Shown here: in pieces, positions 26,501 to 38,205 of the stretch | Numbering within the stretch: the first letter of the stretch is position 1 | Layout: each line of letters opens with the position of its first letter | NCBI GenBank assembly: GCA_013397845.1 | Contig: VZTG01007226.1 | Span: 149,568 to 213,567 of the forward strand | Source: Melanocharis versteri | Lineage: Eukaryota > Chordata > Aves > Passeriformes > Melanocharitidae | Reading direction: 5' to 3' | DNA length: 64,000 bases | The notes under the pieces: generated by a model | The model's input: the letters and a program-made list of their open reading frames with translations, nothing else | What the model was told of the DNA's origin: nothing | Databases searched by the model: none | Program-made: the position numbers and the translations under genes

Positions 26501-28779
26501 AAAAGAGAGCTGGGAAACATCTGAAGAGCAGTGCGAGTCCAACGCTGGCCTAGAAGTGGTCAGCTCACATCAGGGAGCTCATTGTGTGAGGAAGCTGGGA
26601 ATCCAGAGCAGCCGGATAAAAATACTGGCTGGTGAATGGACACGGGGAGTGATGCTCTCATGTGAAACTGTGTGCTGTGTCACATGGTGTTGAATATCTT
26701 AGCTTGGCTGCCAGAATAGAAAGTGGGTAAATGCAAAGCTGGCTGTAGAGGAAAGCTGCTTGTAAAAGGGCATGCAGGAGGGAAAAGGGGCTGAGCCAAA
26801 ATAGGTTATTAGCACTCCTGCCTGATCCTAAGGAGCAGGATTTGTTTATATGCAGGCTCTCTCGAAGTGCTGGGTGCTGCTCAGTCTGTTGGCAGTCATG
26901 TCTGCATGCTGAGCATATCTTAACCTGCAAATATAGATAAGGGCAAGGGACTGCAGTCCAGATTCAGCTGCACCTATTTGTGAGCCCTGTTGTGATCAGT
27001 GGATGCTTACAGGATAGAGAAACCCCTGGAGGTGTATTTCTCCTTATGTTACTCGCGAAAAGTGGTGATGTTTTTTTAACATGGTAGACACATTGATTTC
27101 TTTTTTAACTCTTGCTGTTAATTTTAAAATTACAGAAGTACTTGGCTTCCATATTTGAAAGATGTGTTAGAAGATAGGAAGAGCTTTTCATTTCTTACCT
27201 TGAAAGAATACGAGAAGGTTCACTTGAGTTTGTGTGCACAAATAACCTCTGTTATTCTGAATGTTGTGCAGCTTCTAATTTTGGTAGCTGTAGAGGACTA
27301 TACTGGTCAAGGGTTTTTTCCCCCAGATATGTTTGCCCTAACTATTAAAACCTTCATTGTTATTTAAGTTGATCTTCAGCTCTTTCTCTGTGATTCTGTC
27401 CAGCCAATTTGTTGACACTTCTGGTTTTTAAAACTTTGACCTTTATTAAGTTAAAAAGTCATTATGAGAAAATGACTACTTTTTGTGAGTGTCTGCAGGC
27501 CGTCTCCCATATTCTCATTAATTTGTCCTAGTTGCATGTTAATTCTGTTGGAGTAAATGGTAGAATAAGCGACTGTTCCACCAGGGCAGAGGTGTTTAAA
27601 TCTGGCATGACTGAAGTGTTGCGGGTGAATGCAATTCATTACAGTGTAGGGAAGAAGTCTTTACTCATTTTTCTTTGCTCACACACAAAGGAAGTTAAAA
27701 CATGACACAGCATGGCTTGTGCCTTTTTATTAAACCTTACAGCAGTTAATTTCATTGGAGTTACTCTGGCGGTGGGAGTCACTGGTGCGGACACTGGCTC
27801 TGCTGCATGCTGACAAATTTCTGAAGCACAACATCACCCTGGTTTATATCGGGTCTGTCCTTGCTCCTGCTCGGTACTTTTCTTGCCTGGACCACAGCGC
27901 AGCTGTAGGAATGCACATAACGCTGTGCATCCCTCTATTAATAGAAGGGTTGGTGCAGGGGGTTCAGCCTTGGCTGCACCCTAGGGTGGCTTCTTTGAGG
28001 GAGAGGATTAAAGAGAGTGTCAGGACACACTGGTAACAAAATCAGATGGCCGGTGGGTCGGTCGGAGGGGGGAAAAGTTAAAAGTGCCTCCTTTGCCGAG
28101 GCTGTGAAGCAGCATGCACTGAACATCTAGCGGGGCTGTGTCCGTCCCCTTGGGCACAAGGGAAGGGGAGGAGAGCCTCTCCAGCTGACAGGGAGTTGGC
28201 TCCTGGTGCTGCTTGCGGTTCCAGCACAGCCCCACAGCGGTGGGCGAGGTCGAGATGGGAGAGCAGCAGGTCCTTCGGGGTCAGACGCTGTGGTGCTGCC
28301 GGGGAGGGAGGCAGGAATGGGCACTGCAGGGCAGCAGGAGGACCCAGAGGGATCGCTGGGAGGGAGGCAGGAGTGGGGTTCGCAGCACTGCTGCTTTTCC
28401 ATCACTCATCTGCAGCAAATGGGAGAGATTAGTGCGGCTGTTGGATGTTGTTTCCCAGGGCGTGGAGGCCAGGAAGGGTTGTTTTTTAGTTTTTTTTATC
28501 CAAAAGGAGATGAGTATCTGGACCTGGGTGGGGTTGCACAGGAGCAGAAACCAGTTGGCTCTTTCTCATCTCTCTCACTTTTCCTTGCTCCAGAAGAAGT
28601 GAAAGAGAAGCAAAGGAATCCTTTCCTGGAGGGGAGTATGTCCATAATGTGCTAGCTTTTCTTTCATAGGTGCTGAAAGCCCTTGTGTTTAAAACCATCC
28701 TTTCTCCACCTCCCCTTACTTGTCAGGCTCCCCTGCAGCTGGACATTCCCAGTGTGGAGGCTGGGAGCCTGCTCCCACT

Positions 28780-29040
28780 GCCGGTGTGGACGTGAGTCAT
28801 CAGCAGGGAATCACCCATCTTTCTCTTCCACCCGGCTGTATTATTTTTAGGTCAGCATAGGAATTTCTTTGCTCATGAGAGCCACATTAATTCTGCAAAT
28901 AACGTTAGCGAGGAAGGAGAATAATAACAGCAGAGGTAGAAAAACACACAGTACAAAATGGGGATTTCAGTGGGAGGAATTAGACAACTTCATAACTTAA
29001 TTGTGTATTAATGACTTTTGTCTCAGGATATGTTTCATTC
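28780..29040. promoter_or_regulatory. candidate intronic regulatory element
   Basis: Complex, repeat-free sequence with AGGTCA (at the GGTCAGCATAGG block near 28850), CATTAATT and several TTAAT/AATAA homeodomain-like sites clustered in about 250 bp. It is flagged by motif density only; no conservation data are available. Confidence 0.2.
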
Positions 29041-30872
29041 TGTTTTTTGTTTTCCTCGCTTCTGTTTGTGGAAGTTGCTAAAGAACACAGACAGGAAAGG
29101 AACAAAGTGGTACCAAGCTTTTTATTTTAGATAAGGCCTAGAAATTAAGACTGTTTTTATTTGTTAACATCTGCATGGGCATCCGTATGGGCAACTTTGT
29201 ATTAGTGAGCTGCATGGGTGAAAACTTCAGGTTTTAGTCTGTGTGGTTTCAGAAGTACTAGCAGAATAATGGTAAATGTCACTTTCCCACCAGCAGTCTC
29301 GGGTAATGCAGAGCATAGTGTTTAATTTCTTGGTAACATAATGATAAATACAAATATTTGGCATTTTCATCTTGACTACTGAAATATAAAATCTAGGAGG
29401 ATTGAATGGTTGTCTGCGTTACTCTTAATCAAAATCAAGATTTATTAACTTTGCTTAAAATTTGACTCTGCATTTCCTTTCTAAAATGTCTTTCCATTTC
29501 TTAAAGAAGAAAAGCTATTTCCTCTGCTGACAAATTGGAATTGTCTCAGAGGAGAGTGTAATGCAAGGCAACAGGCACTGCTTAGGTAAACCTTTCTTGC
29601 AAAGGTGCCACTTACCAAAAGTGTAGCAAATCCTACCTTGCCCCCTTGAACAAACAAGCTTTGCAAAGCAGTGACTATTTCTTAAAGCCTGTTAAAATGC
29701 TTTTATATCTTAATTAGCATTACAGATTTCAAGAGTACTAACTTATTTTAGGAGAAAGCTTTTTAATGGCGTGTTTTTACACAGAGACCTTGTCTGCCTT
29801 AAAAAAAAAAAAGGTGCACTGGTGTAGTAATAATTAATCAGACCTGCCTGGTGTGATACATGGCCTGAGCACCAAGGGCAGCCTGGTCGTTACGTTGTTA
29901 TATTTTGGTTCTGCTTTTGTGTTTTAGGAGTTCTGTTTCCTTGCCTGCTTGTTTTTACACCTCTGCCAGTGAGCCAGAGCCCTGGTATTATATTGGCATT
30001 GTTACAGATATGAGCAACTCCAAAACATAAAGGCAATTGAGAATTAAAATAATTTTAAAGGAGCCTTAGCTGCTAAAAACAGGTTTTTTTCTTTTTACTT
30101 AAAATTGAATCTCTGTGCTTGGAACCAAACAGCTTTTTTCTCCCTACTCTGTAATCATATTTATAGAAAAATGGAAGACTGTGGCCAAGACTAGCAATCA
30201 CATGATAACACAGCAGCTTTTATTAGATACATCTGGAAACTTACCTTGCAAGTAGAGTGCTTTTATCTCCGCACAGGTGTTGAGCCATTGCTCGGCCTGT
30301 TCTGCTGACAACCTCAGAACCTGTTCCCATGCCATCCATGTTTGCCTTGGAACTGCACATGAGCAGACTTGTGAAATTTTAAGGAGAGGGAGGCTTTTCT
30401 GGTGTTTTGTTTTGTTTTTTTTTTGAAGTTCATCATGAGCAGACTATTACCATATGTTTCAGATGCTTTATTTGATATGCAGGACTTTTCAGACTTTCCA
30501 CAATTACTAATCTTTATTTTTTTAAAGCAGTTTAAACAAGATAAAAAAATATTCTTATCACCTAGGATTCCTTTCTCTTGTTCTTCTTAGACCGTGGGTC
30601 TAGGTTTAAAAATACTGTAGGCAGTGACACTACCCAAAGATGGAAAATAGTACCGATGACAAAACAGAGAAATTAAAAAAAACCCTAATGCTTCCAGTTA
30701 ATGCACTGTTAGGCATGGCAGCTTACTCCATTTTAAATTAACACAAGCCTTAGTCAATGCAGCGTGATGCTTGCCTTAACTAGTTAGGTTTTGACTCTTA
30801 GTACCTGTAAGCTTTTCTTGGAGGTGCTAGGAGTCCATACCTGGACCACAGAGGAAGGCAGGCCATCCACAG

Positions 30873-30908
30873 CTCCTTCCTATGCTACAGCTCCCTCCTA
30901 TGCTACAG
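30873..30908 (+). repeat. 18-bp tandem duplication
   Basis: Two adjacent 18-bp units of the form CTCCYTCCTATGCTACAG differ at one base. Short intronic minisatellite-like repeat. Confidence 0.8.
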
Positions 30909-33667
30909 CTCCCATGTGGTTCTGTAAGCTGTGCCACCAGGGCAAGGTGCTGAGCCAGGGTGCGGTGCATTTATATGCCCTGAAGAGCCTGCAACTTGAG
31001 ATGACAGGCATGATTTATCTGGATGTTTCTTTTTTCAGCCAGGTGCTTCTTTCTGACCTAATGGAAAAAGAGCTTAATCTTTCTCCCAGTTTCTCTTCTT
31101 TGTTTGCTGCTTCTTCACTCACAGCAAGGAAAATAAAAGAAGACTAAGGAAGAAAGAGAAAAATAAATATGCTTAGTAAAAGAGAGAAAGCTTGTATTCC
31201 TTTTATAAAATGTTACTTTTGTTTGGGGGAGGGGAGGCAGTTCCCTTTGCATGGAAAACACCATTTTTAAATTGCAAATTTTTACTGTCCTGAGGCTAGC
31301 AGTTGATACAGGTGTACTGTGAAGGACTTTCACATGGGTGTTTGCTCTGAAAGATTAACTCTCCAGTGCAGCTTTTGATGGGAGACCTGAATAAAACAGT
31401 GCTGAAAACCAGCATGTTGCAAAAGGGAGGTGAGGGGGAGTGCAGGATGAACAAGGCACACCTCCCTGCTGTGTGGGAAGTCTGGCTGCCTGACAAGGAG
31501 CACTGCTCAGCCCAGACCTTGGGGGCACAGTGGCAGGAGTCTCCCAGTAACTCTGTGGTGCCATCACTGGTGGCTGTGCCTGCCCTGTCACACACAAGGG
31601 GATACAGCTGCTGCACTGGGTTCCTGGGCCCAGGGGAGGCCAGGCACACTGGGACCCCAGAGATGCTTCAGGATACCCCGAGGTCAGGGTCTGTGTTCCT
31701 TTGCAGAACAGCCTGCAATGCTTCCAGTGGTGCAGGAGAATTGTTTCCAAGCCCTCCTTCTTTGTCTGTTGACATACCAGGAGGAGCATGTCAGAAGCAC
31801 TGCTTGTTTTCATGCAAGGCATTTTCATCACCTCTAAAAGCAATTTATTTCAGTGGCCTGCAAGTTTTTCAGGTGACTACTCGTAACTTCTTAATGCTCT
31901 CCGTCCCCCAGTGGTTTTGGTGGTTGTGTTTTCGTTTTCACTGAAGATGAAAGCTTTGCATCACAGAATAGGTGCTGCCAAGTGGGCTGGATGAGAGCTG
32001 TAGATTCTGATGCTGGAGAAGTGCTGTGTGTTGGCCATCCCCCCCCTCCCTGAGATTGTTGTCACATTTGGCATACCTCTTTCAGTAAACATTAGCTTTG
32101 TAAATGGCATTGGTTCGGTATTTAATGGAATGCAGGAACTATGTCAGCAGTAATCATACAGGTAGGATGCAAGTGAATTGACAGGAGAGTTAAAACAGAT
32201 TAAACCTTCAGCGCATAATATTTATGTCCAAGCCTTCTGGGTACTGTGATAACAATGGCTGTGTTATATGCACTTCACACTTGCTTCTTTCACCACTCAG
32301 GAACTATGAGTCCTGTTGCTTGTGGGTGCCTTAGTTATCTCTTCGTTTTCAGGGAATAAAGAAATGGCTGTGGGAGTTTATGTAGTGATAAAATGAACAA
32401 CAATGGGAGTTTGTTAAGGACAGGACGGGGAGGAGGTAGTTTCAGGATTTTGTCAGAAGTCATTTCTAATTGCAGGATGTTTTTTTAATGAGTAGGCACA
32501 TGTCCTTTTCCTTGATGTAGAGAGCAAACAGTATGGGGAGAACTAAGGCCAGGGGCAGATGTGAAAGACTCCTAGTGCATATAATATTATCACTGACAAA
32601 ATCTGACTGCCTCATATCCACTGGTGTTTTGCTTCTGGGAAACCCACACTTTGGCTGGGAGCTGGACCTGTAACCACAAGGAGCTTGAGGTTGAGTGAAA
32701 CTGTGTGTCACTTACTGAATGCAGAGTGGACGTGACCTGTCATGCTGCAGAGCTCACATTCCAAATATTTAAAAGGCAGTAGGCTTTGTTGACGTGTTGG
32801 CCTAATGTTGCTGCATAGCTCTTTCTGCCTGCAGCATAGCTTTGATTGTTTAATGCAATGTTTTATGTGAGAAACTCTTGTTTAGCTGAATTTGGGATTT
32901 GAGAACTTAAGAAAAACAAGAAATCACAGCAATAGAGTGTGGGTGGGAAAAGACAGTGCTTCTGCATTTTTCTTCAGGGCAAACTGGCTGTGGAGGGGGT
33001 ATAAAAGTGTCAGAAGTGTTGAACCTGTTTCAGGCCTTCCTCCTCTGAACCTTTCTCCCCTTCAAGGGGCACTACTTTTCCTTTTAAAACAGTCTATTTC
33101 TCATAACAGCTTTGAAAAATGTCAGTGAAAGTTTATGGAAAGGCAGTGTGAGGAAGATTCACACACAGGTATTTGAGTGGTGTGCAGTAGTATGTTTTAA
33201 GCAGTGGTTATAAAAGGTTCTATTTTTACATTTGTTTGCTACTTAGGTCAGATTTAACCTCTCCTTGTCACTGATTTTTTTAAAAGTGTTGTTTATTTTA
33301 ATAGTACTTTTCAATAAAAATGAAATGGTGTAAGACCATTGAAATATTTTTGGTTGGATAATGGAAAGGTTTTCACAAGGCTGTGATCTCAGCTGCCATT
33401 CTACCATCAGCCCATTTGAGATTGTCAGTTCTCATATTCTTTAAATTTCCGGTGTACTTACTAGTCAGAAACTGGTAGAACGTGACTGTGACCGAAATGG
33501 CCTTTTGTGGTGATAGGTTCTGACACACTGTGAGTTTGTTTTGCATTTAGCAAGCTCTTGGTATCATGGGGTGAGAGGAGAGAGGATGTCCCAGTGCAAG
33601 AAGAATGCTAGTTCTTAAGCTTGCAGCAGTGAGTAAGGCATTTCTGTTTTATTCCTTTCCTTTCCAG

Positions 33668-33857
33668 GTGTGACATCTGTTGTATTACCTTCCGTACTCA
33701 TCGAGGCTTACTGCGCCATAATGCAGTTATCCACAAGCAGCTTCCCAGAGATCCCATGGGAAAGCCTTTCATTCAGAACAACCCTTCAATTCCAGCAGGC
33801 TTCCATGACTTGGGATTCACGGACTTCTCCTGTAGGAAGTTCCCCCGCATTTCTCAG
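33668..33857 (+). CDS. RREB1: RREB1 coding exon: finger plus GFHDLGFTDFSCRKFPR block
   Basis: This exon completes an Arg codon and encodes the finger LRCDICCITFRTHRGLLRHNAVIH (two residues from the previous exon). Next comes KQLPRDPMGKPFIQNNPS and the block GFHDLGFTDFSCRKFPRISQ, which is essentially invariant against human RREB1. The exon ends at phase 0 after Gln. The acceptor is TTCCTTTCCAG; the donor CAG|GTACTC is moderate. Confidence 0.96.
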
Positions 33858-35465
33858 GTACTCTCTGTTCTTCTTAGCTTAAGGTACCAGCTGCTACAGT
33901 GCTTATCTGATGAGGTCATTGAAAGTTTCATATTGCATGTAAAATATTTTGTGGAAAGCACATCACCATTGTTTCTGTAGGCTTCAAACACTTTATGCCT
34001 TTCCTTTTTCTTTTTTCATCTAACGAATATTTGCACTGGGGTTTTTTTCACCATTCCAGTGGATAGCTATCAGTGTAAAGATGTATAAAAACATTTTAAA
34101 GGAAAACTTTGGTGATATTAGATCCTTGCCCCTTTGAGCATACCCAAAAAATCCTACATCTGAAATCAACAGGGAGTACACATGATAAGGAAGACATTAT
34201 TTATTTTAGTTTACTCTAACAAGGATGTAGTTGGGATATGAAAGTTCCTATTACAAAAAACTTTGAGCAGTCGCCTTACTAACTAAACAGTGACATCTTC
34301 AGTGATTCCCTCACAAAACACTCCACAATATTCCTCATGTAAGGTTTGAGGGTTTTGCACCTTTGAGGGACAGTGGGTGGGGAAAGTCATGGAGGTAGTC
34401 CATAAATATTTTTCTGAGAGCTACAGAGCTTTCTGTTGGGTTGTATGATTCCTCCCTCTCTCAAACCTTGCCTGCCTTAGTTAGTTTGGGTCTGGATGAA
34501 GCTGCATATCTATTAAAAAAAAAAAATCAACAGCACAATCCATGCTTAGTTTCTGCACTTTTCTTATTCTCATGGGATTAAAACACTGATTTAGTCACTG
34601 ACTTGCTCTTCTGACTGCAAGGTGGTAGACTTGAAATTTGCTGCTGATCCAGGGGAGCATGTAGGTCATTCTGTCAGTCTGTTAGAGTTCTGGTATAAAA
34701 CTTAAAAAATCAAAAGAAAGCACTTTTTAAACAAAGTTTATTTCTTTTGTAATTAATGAGAGACATTTAAAGTTATTAAGGGATTTGAATGTTGGTATTT
34801 TACTTTTGTAATAATTTTGCTTGCACTGTGAGAGAAGACTTAGGAAGTATTTAGAGTCTATAAAGATCTTGCCAGCCCTCTACTAGTATTTTTCTTGGGA
34901 GAATAAATGTAATCAGACTTCCCTAACCAAAAACCACTCTGCTTTAGGCTCTGGGTTTCATTGATCTGCTTTTGGGGGATTTTATTTTGGTTGGTTTATA
35001 CTGTTCTGCCTTCTTGTATGCCTTTTTTTTTTTTTTTTTGCTTGCTCGCCTCTTATTTTCTTTGTAGTAAAGCTTTTTTCTTTGTAGTTGAGCTAAAGGA
35101 GATAGTCCACTGCCCAGCTTCCTTGCTGTGTAGTATGCTGAGGCTCCTGTCCTGTCAGTGACACAAGAGGAGTTTCTGATAGCGAAGTTTAGGATGGAAA
35201 AGAGTTTGAGAGCCTGAGTAGCCTTCTGAAGGAGTTTACCTTTATAGAAGGGGGCTCGTGGAGAATCAGCCCCTAATTCAGTTATACCCCTTAGGAGATT
35301 AAAGGCTGTGGAGTGGGAATATCTCCATGCCGGGTAGGTGGTGGCTGCTCTAAACCCCTTAACTTAGTCAGTGGAAGAGAGAATGAACTGTTTTTGTTTT
35401 ACAGCAGTGTGTGATGCCTTTCCAGTTTGAGATTCCTACTGTAAATATTTCTGCATATCTTGCAG
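33858..35465 (+). other. RREB1: RREB1 intron (1.6 kb)
   Basis: GTACTC at the start and CTTGCAG at the end. AT-rich, with a T17 run at 35023-35039. No gene inside. Confidence 0.87.
35023..35039 (+). repeat. poly(T) run, T17
   Basis: Homopolymer in an intron. Confidence 0.85.
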
Positions 35466-38205
35466 GTCTGGTGTGAAACAAATTTGCGAAGGTGCATCAG
35501 TGACTTCCATCGATTTATTTGCGAGATATGTAACAAGGCATTCCCCATGCTTTCGGCACTCAAACTGCACACAGAAACTCACGTGGTGGATCAGGGAAAA
35601 GACAAGCACAAGCCACAGTCCACGACCCCACCCAGTGAGAACCCAGACCAGAAAGCCTTCATGGCATCCTTGGGCCTACAGTACACCAAAGACATCAAGC
35701 CTGTCAAGCAGGAGGACAATACACAAGACGAGGTCCAAGAAATGCGGCTCAGAGCACTGAAGAGTAACCTACCTCAGGAACCTGGCAGCACCAGTCTGCT
35801 CAGCCTCTCTCCTCTGGAAGCTCCCTCCATGGGAGGGTCATTTTCAGTCCTTCCCCCTACAAAAGAAAACATAAAGTTTCTCTCGCTGCAGCCTTTCCAG
35901 AAGGGTTTTATTATCCAGCCTGACAGCAGTATTGTGGTGAAACCCATCTCCAGTGAGTCTGCCATTGAGCTGGCAGACATTCAGCAGATCTTGAAGATGG
36001 CTTCTTCTGCTCCTCCTCAAATCAGTCTTCCTCCACTTTCTAAGGCACCTTCTGTCCCTGTGCAGTCAATTTTCAAGCATATGCCACCACTGAAGCCAAA
36101 GCCTTTGGTAACGCCCCGAACAGTTGTCGCAACCTCTACACCTCCTCCTCTTATCAGTGCCCAGCAAGCCTCCCCTGGCTGCATCAGCCCAAGTCTCCCA
36201 CCTCCCCCCCTGAGGCTGATCAAGAACTCGGTGGAGTCCACCTCCAACTCTCATCTCCCCCAACCAGGAGCCAAATCAAGTCCTTCCTCACAGTTGCTCC
36301 TCCAACCCAAAGTAGAGCCTTTAACTCAGCACGAGATGAAGACCCAGCTGGAGCAGGACAGCATCATTGAAGCTCTCCTGCCTCTGAGTATGGAAGCCAA
36401 GATCAAGCAAGAAGTCACAGAAGGAGACCTCAAAGCCATCATCGCAGGGGCAGCGAACAAGAAGACCCCGACCATGAGGAAAGTTTTGTACCCTTGCCGT
36501 TTCTGTGACCAGGTGTTTGCCTTCTCTGGTGTCCTGAGAGCTCACATCCGTTCTCACTTAGGTATTTCCCCATATCAGTGCAACATCTGTGACTACATCG
36601 CGGCTGACAAGGCGGCGCTGATCCGGCACCTGCGGACGCACAGCGGGGAGAGGCCTTACATCTGTAAGATCTGCCTCTACCCGTTCACAGTGAAAGCCAA
36701 TTGCGAGAGGCACCTGCGGAAGAAGCACCTCAAAACGACCAGGAAGGATATCGAGAAGAACATTGAGTATGTCACCAGCAATGCCGCAGAGATGGTGGAC
36801 GCCTTCTGCTCCCCAGACACGGTGTGCAAGCTGTGTGGAGAGGACCTGAAGCACTACCGGGCCCTCCGCATTCACATGAGGACGCACAGCGGCTGCCAGA
36901 AGAAGAAGCCGTTCGAGTGCAAGGAGTGTGGCACGGCCTTCTCGGCCAAGAGGAATTGCATTCACCACATCCTCAAGCAGCACTTGCATGTGCAAGAAAA
37001 GGAGATTGAGAATTCCATCTTAATGGTGGACTGCAGTGCCCAGGAAAGCCAGACAGACCCTTCTTTATTGGAGGACAGCACTTACATGGACCACAAGCCC
37101 ATGACGCCTTTCCTGGAGCCACAAAACGGCTTCTTGCTGGGAACATCATCTCACGTTTCCATCAAGCGTGAACCTGTGGGCAACTTCCCCATGGATTTTG
37201 ATGAGCCATTGGATTTCTCTCAGAAGAGCAAAAGCCTGAGTGCAGTGCAGGTGAAGCAGGAGAACCTGTTCAGCTCGTCTCTGTCCCTTTACGACTGTTC
37301 CATGGAGCCTATCGACCTGTCCATCCCCAAAATCCTGAAGAAGGATAAAGATGATGCCCCCTGTGAAGCCAGGAATCAAGAGTTGACTGCTTCTGGGAAC
37401 AGTGATAAAGCCTATAACTGTCTGCAGTGTCCTTTGGTTTTTGGTGCCAATGGGAACTCAGAAACAAACCGGGGTGTCAGACATCCCCAGCCACTGAAAG
37501 GTTCATTGCATTTGACTGTCCCGATCATTTCCCCGGCTCTCCCTGGCAATTCTGCCTTGCTGAGACCCCTGAGGCCTAAACCACCACCACCACCTCTCTT
37601 GCCAAAGCCTTCAGTAACTAAAGAGCTGCCGCCGTTGGCTTCCATTGCACAGATCATTTCGTCTGTGTCTTCTGCTCCCACTTTGCTGAAAACAGAGGCT
37701 GCAGATGCCAGTCCCAAGGCAGTGAGCAGCTCCACTGGGTGTGACAAATCAGGGAATGCCAAAGCTAAAGTGACAATCGTGACCACCCTTCAGAGAGACT
37801 CCAGCCTGCCCAGTGACCTGTCTCAGGCTTGTGATCCAGAGCAGTCTCCCGTTGCTGATGCTGGGTTGACTAAGAAAAGAGGTAGAAAGAAAGGAACGAA
37901 AAATAAGCCTAAACTTAGCAGTAGTGTGGACCTGGAGTCAAGTGGGGAATTTGCCAGCATAGAGAAGATGCTGGCTACCACAGACACTAACAAATTTAGC
38001 CCATTTCTGCAGTCCACTGACAATTTCAAGGAAGAAAGTGGCAGAAATGGAACAAGTGAGGATGAGAAGGAAACTGCCAAGGATAAGCTGCTGAGAGGGA
38101 AGAGGAACGCTTACTCAGACTGCCTGCAAAATATCCCCTGTCCTTACTGTCCTCAAGTCTTTCCATGGGCAAATGCCCTGCAGCGGCACATGCTCACTCA
38201 CACAG
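35466..38205 (+). CDS. RREB1: RREB1 large coding exon: seven fingers, SUMO-type and CtBP motifs, AT-hook-like patch
   Basis: This 2740-nt exon encodes 913 residues plus one base of the next codon, about 60% of the protein seen here. Its first finger is FICEICNKAFPM...HTETH. A Ser/Pro-rich region follows with VKQE at 35703-35714, KVEP and IKQE. A central cluster of five fingers lies at about 36489-36557, 36573-36641, 36657-36728, 36822-36887 and 36912-36983. Downstream are IKREP and VKQEN, the CtBP-type motifs PLDFS (37206-37220) and PIDLS (37308-37322), a proline-rich stretch, a basic AT-hook-like patch KKRGRKKG (37872-37895), the conserved SSGEFASIEKMLATTDTNKF segment, and a last finger at 38133-38201 ending in HTG. 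The real exon starts at the acceptor TTGCAG, not at the upstream ATG at 35460, which is intronic. The donor CAG|GTAAGA is strong. Confidence 0.97.
37206..37322 (+). other. RREB1: paired CtBP-interaction motifs PLDFS and PIDLS
   Basis: Two PxDLS-like pentapeptides lie about 100 nt apart (37206-37220 and 37308-37322), separated by a VKQE SUMO-type site. Both motifs exist in human RREB1. Motifs of this form recruit the corepressor CtBP, so the region is likely a repression module. Confidence 0.65.
37872..37913 (+). other. RREB1: basic AT-hook-like patch
   Basis: The coded residues KKRGRKKGTKNKPK have the RGRK core of AT-hook-like minor-groove binders; human RREB1 has a similar KKRGRKRG patch. 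It could also serve as a second nuclear localisation signal. Confidence 0.5.

Larger units (their letters stand above)
20230..33667 (+). other. RREB1: RREB1 intron (13.4 kb)
   Basis: Bounded by GTAAGA and TTTCCTTTCCAG. No nested gene is supported. Contents noted: a 12-bp inverted repeat at 21121-21161, two stretches resembling conserved regulatory DNA (about 23200-23540 and 28780-29040), a GC-richer stretch around 28130-28380, and an 18-bp tandem duplication at 30873-30908. Several open frames overlap the GC-richer parts (28206-28655, 31366-31944) but show no domain. Confidence 0.85.

Noticed and set aside
28127..28655. Three overlapping + frames and one minus frame in GC-rich DNA
   Set aside because: Low-complexity Gly/Arg/Ser content typical of GC-rich noncoding sequence. 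No splice sites or domain.
31355..31944. Overlapping long frames on both strands (192 and 162 codons)
   Set aside because: A locally GC-richer stretch with few stops on both strands. No motif, and the two frames cannot both be real.
35460..35465. ATG at 35460 as a protein start
   Set aside because: It lies in the intron acceptor (TGCAG). The exon begins at 35466 and is joined in phase to the upstream exon.
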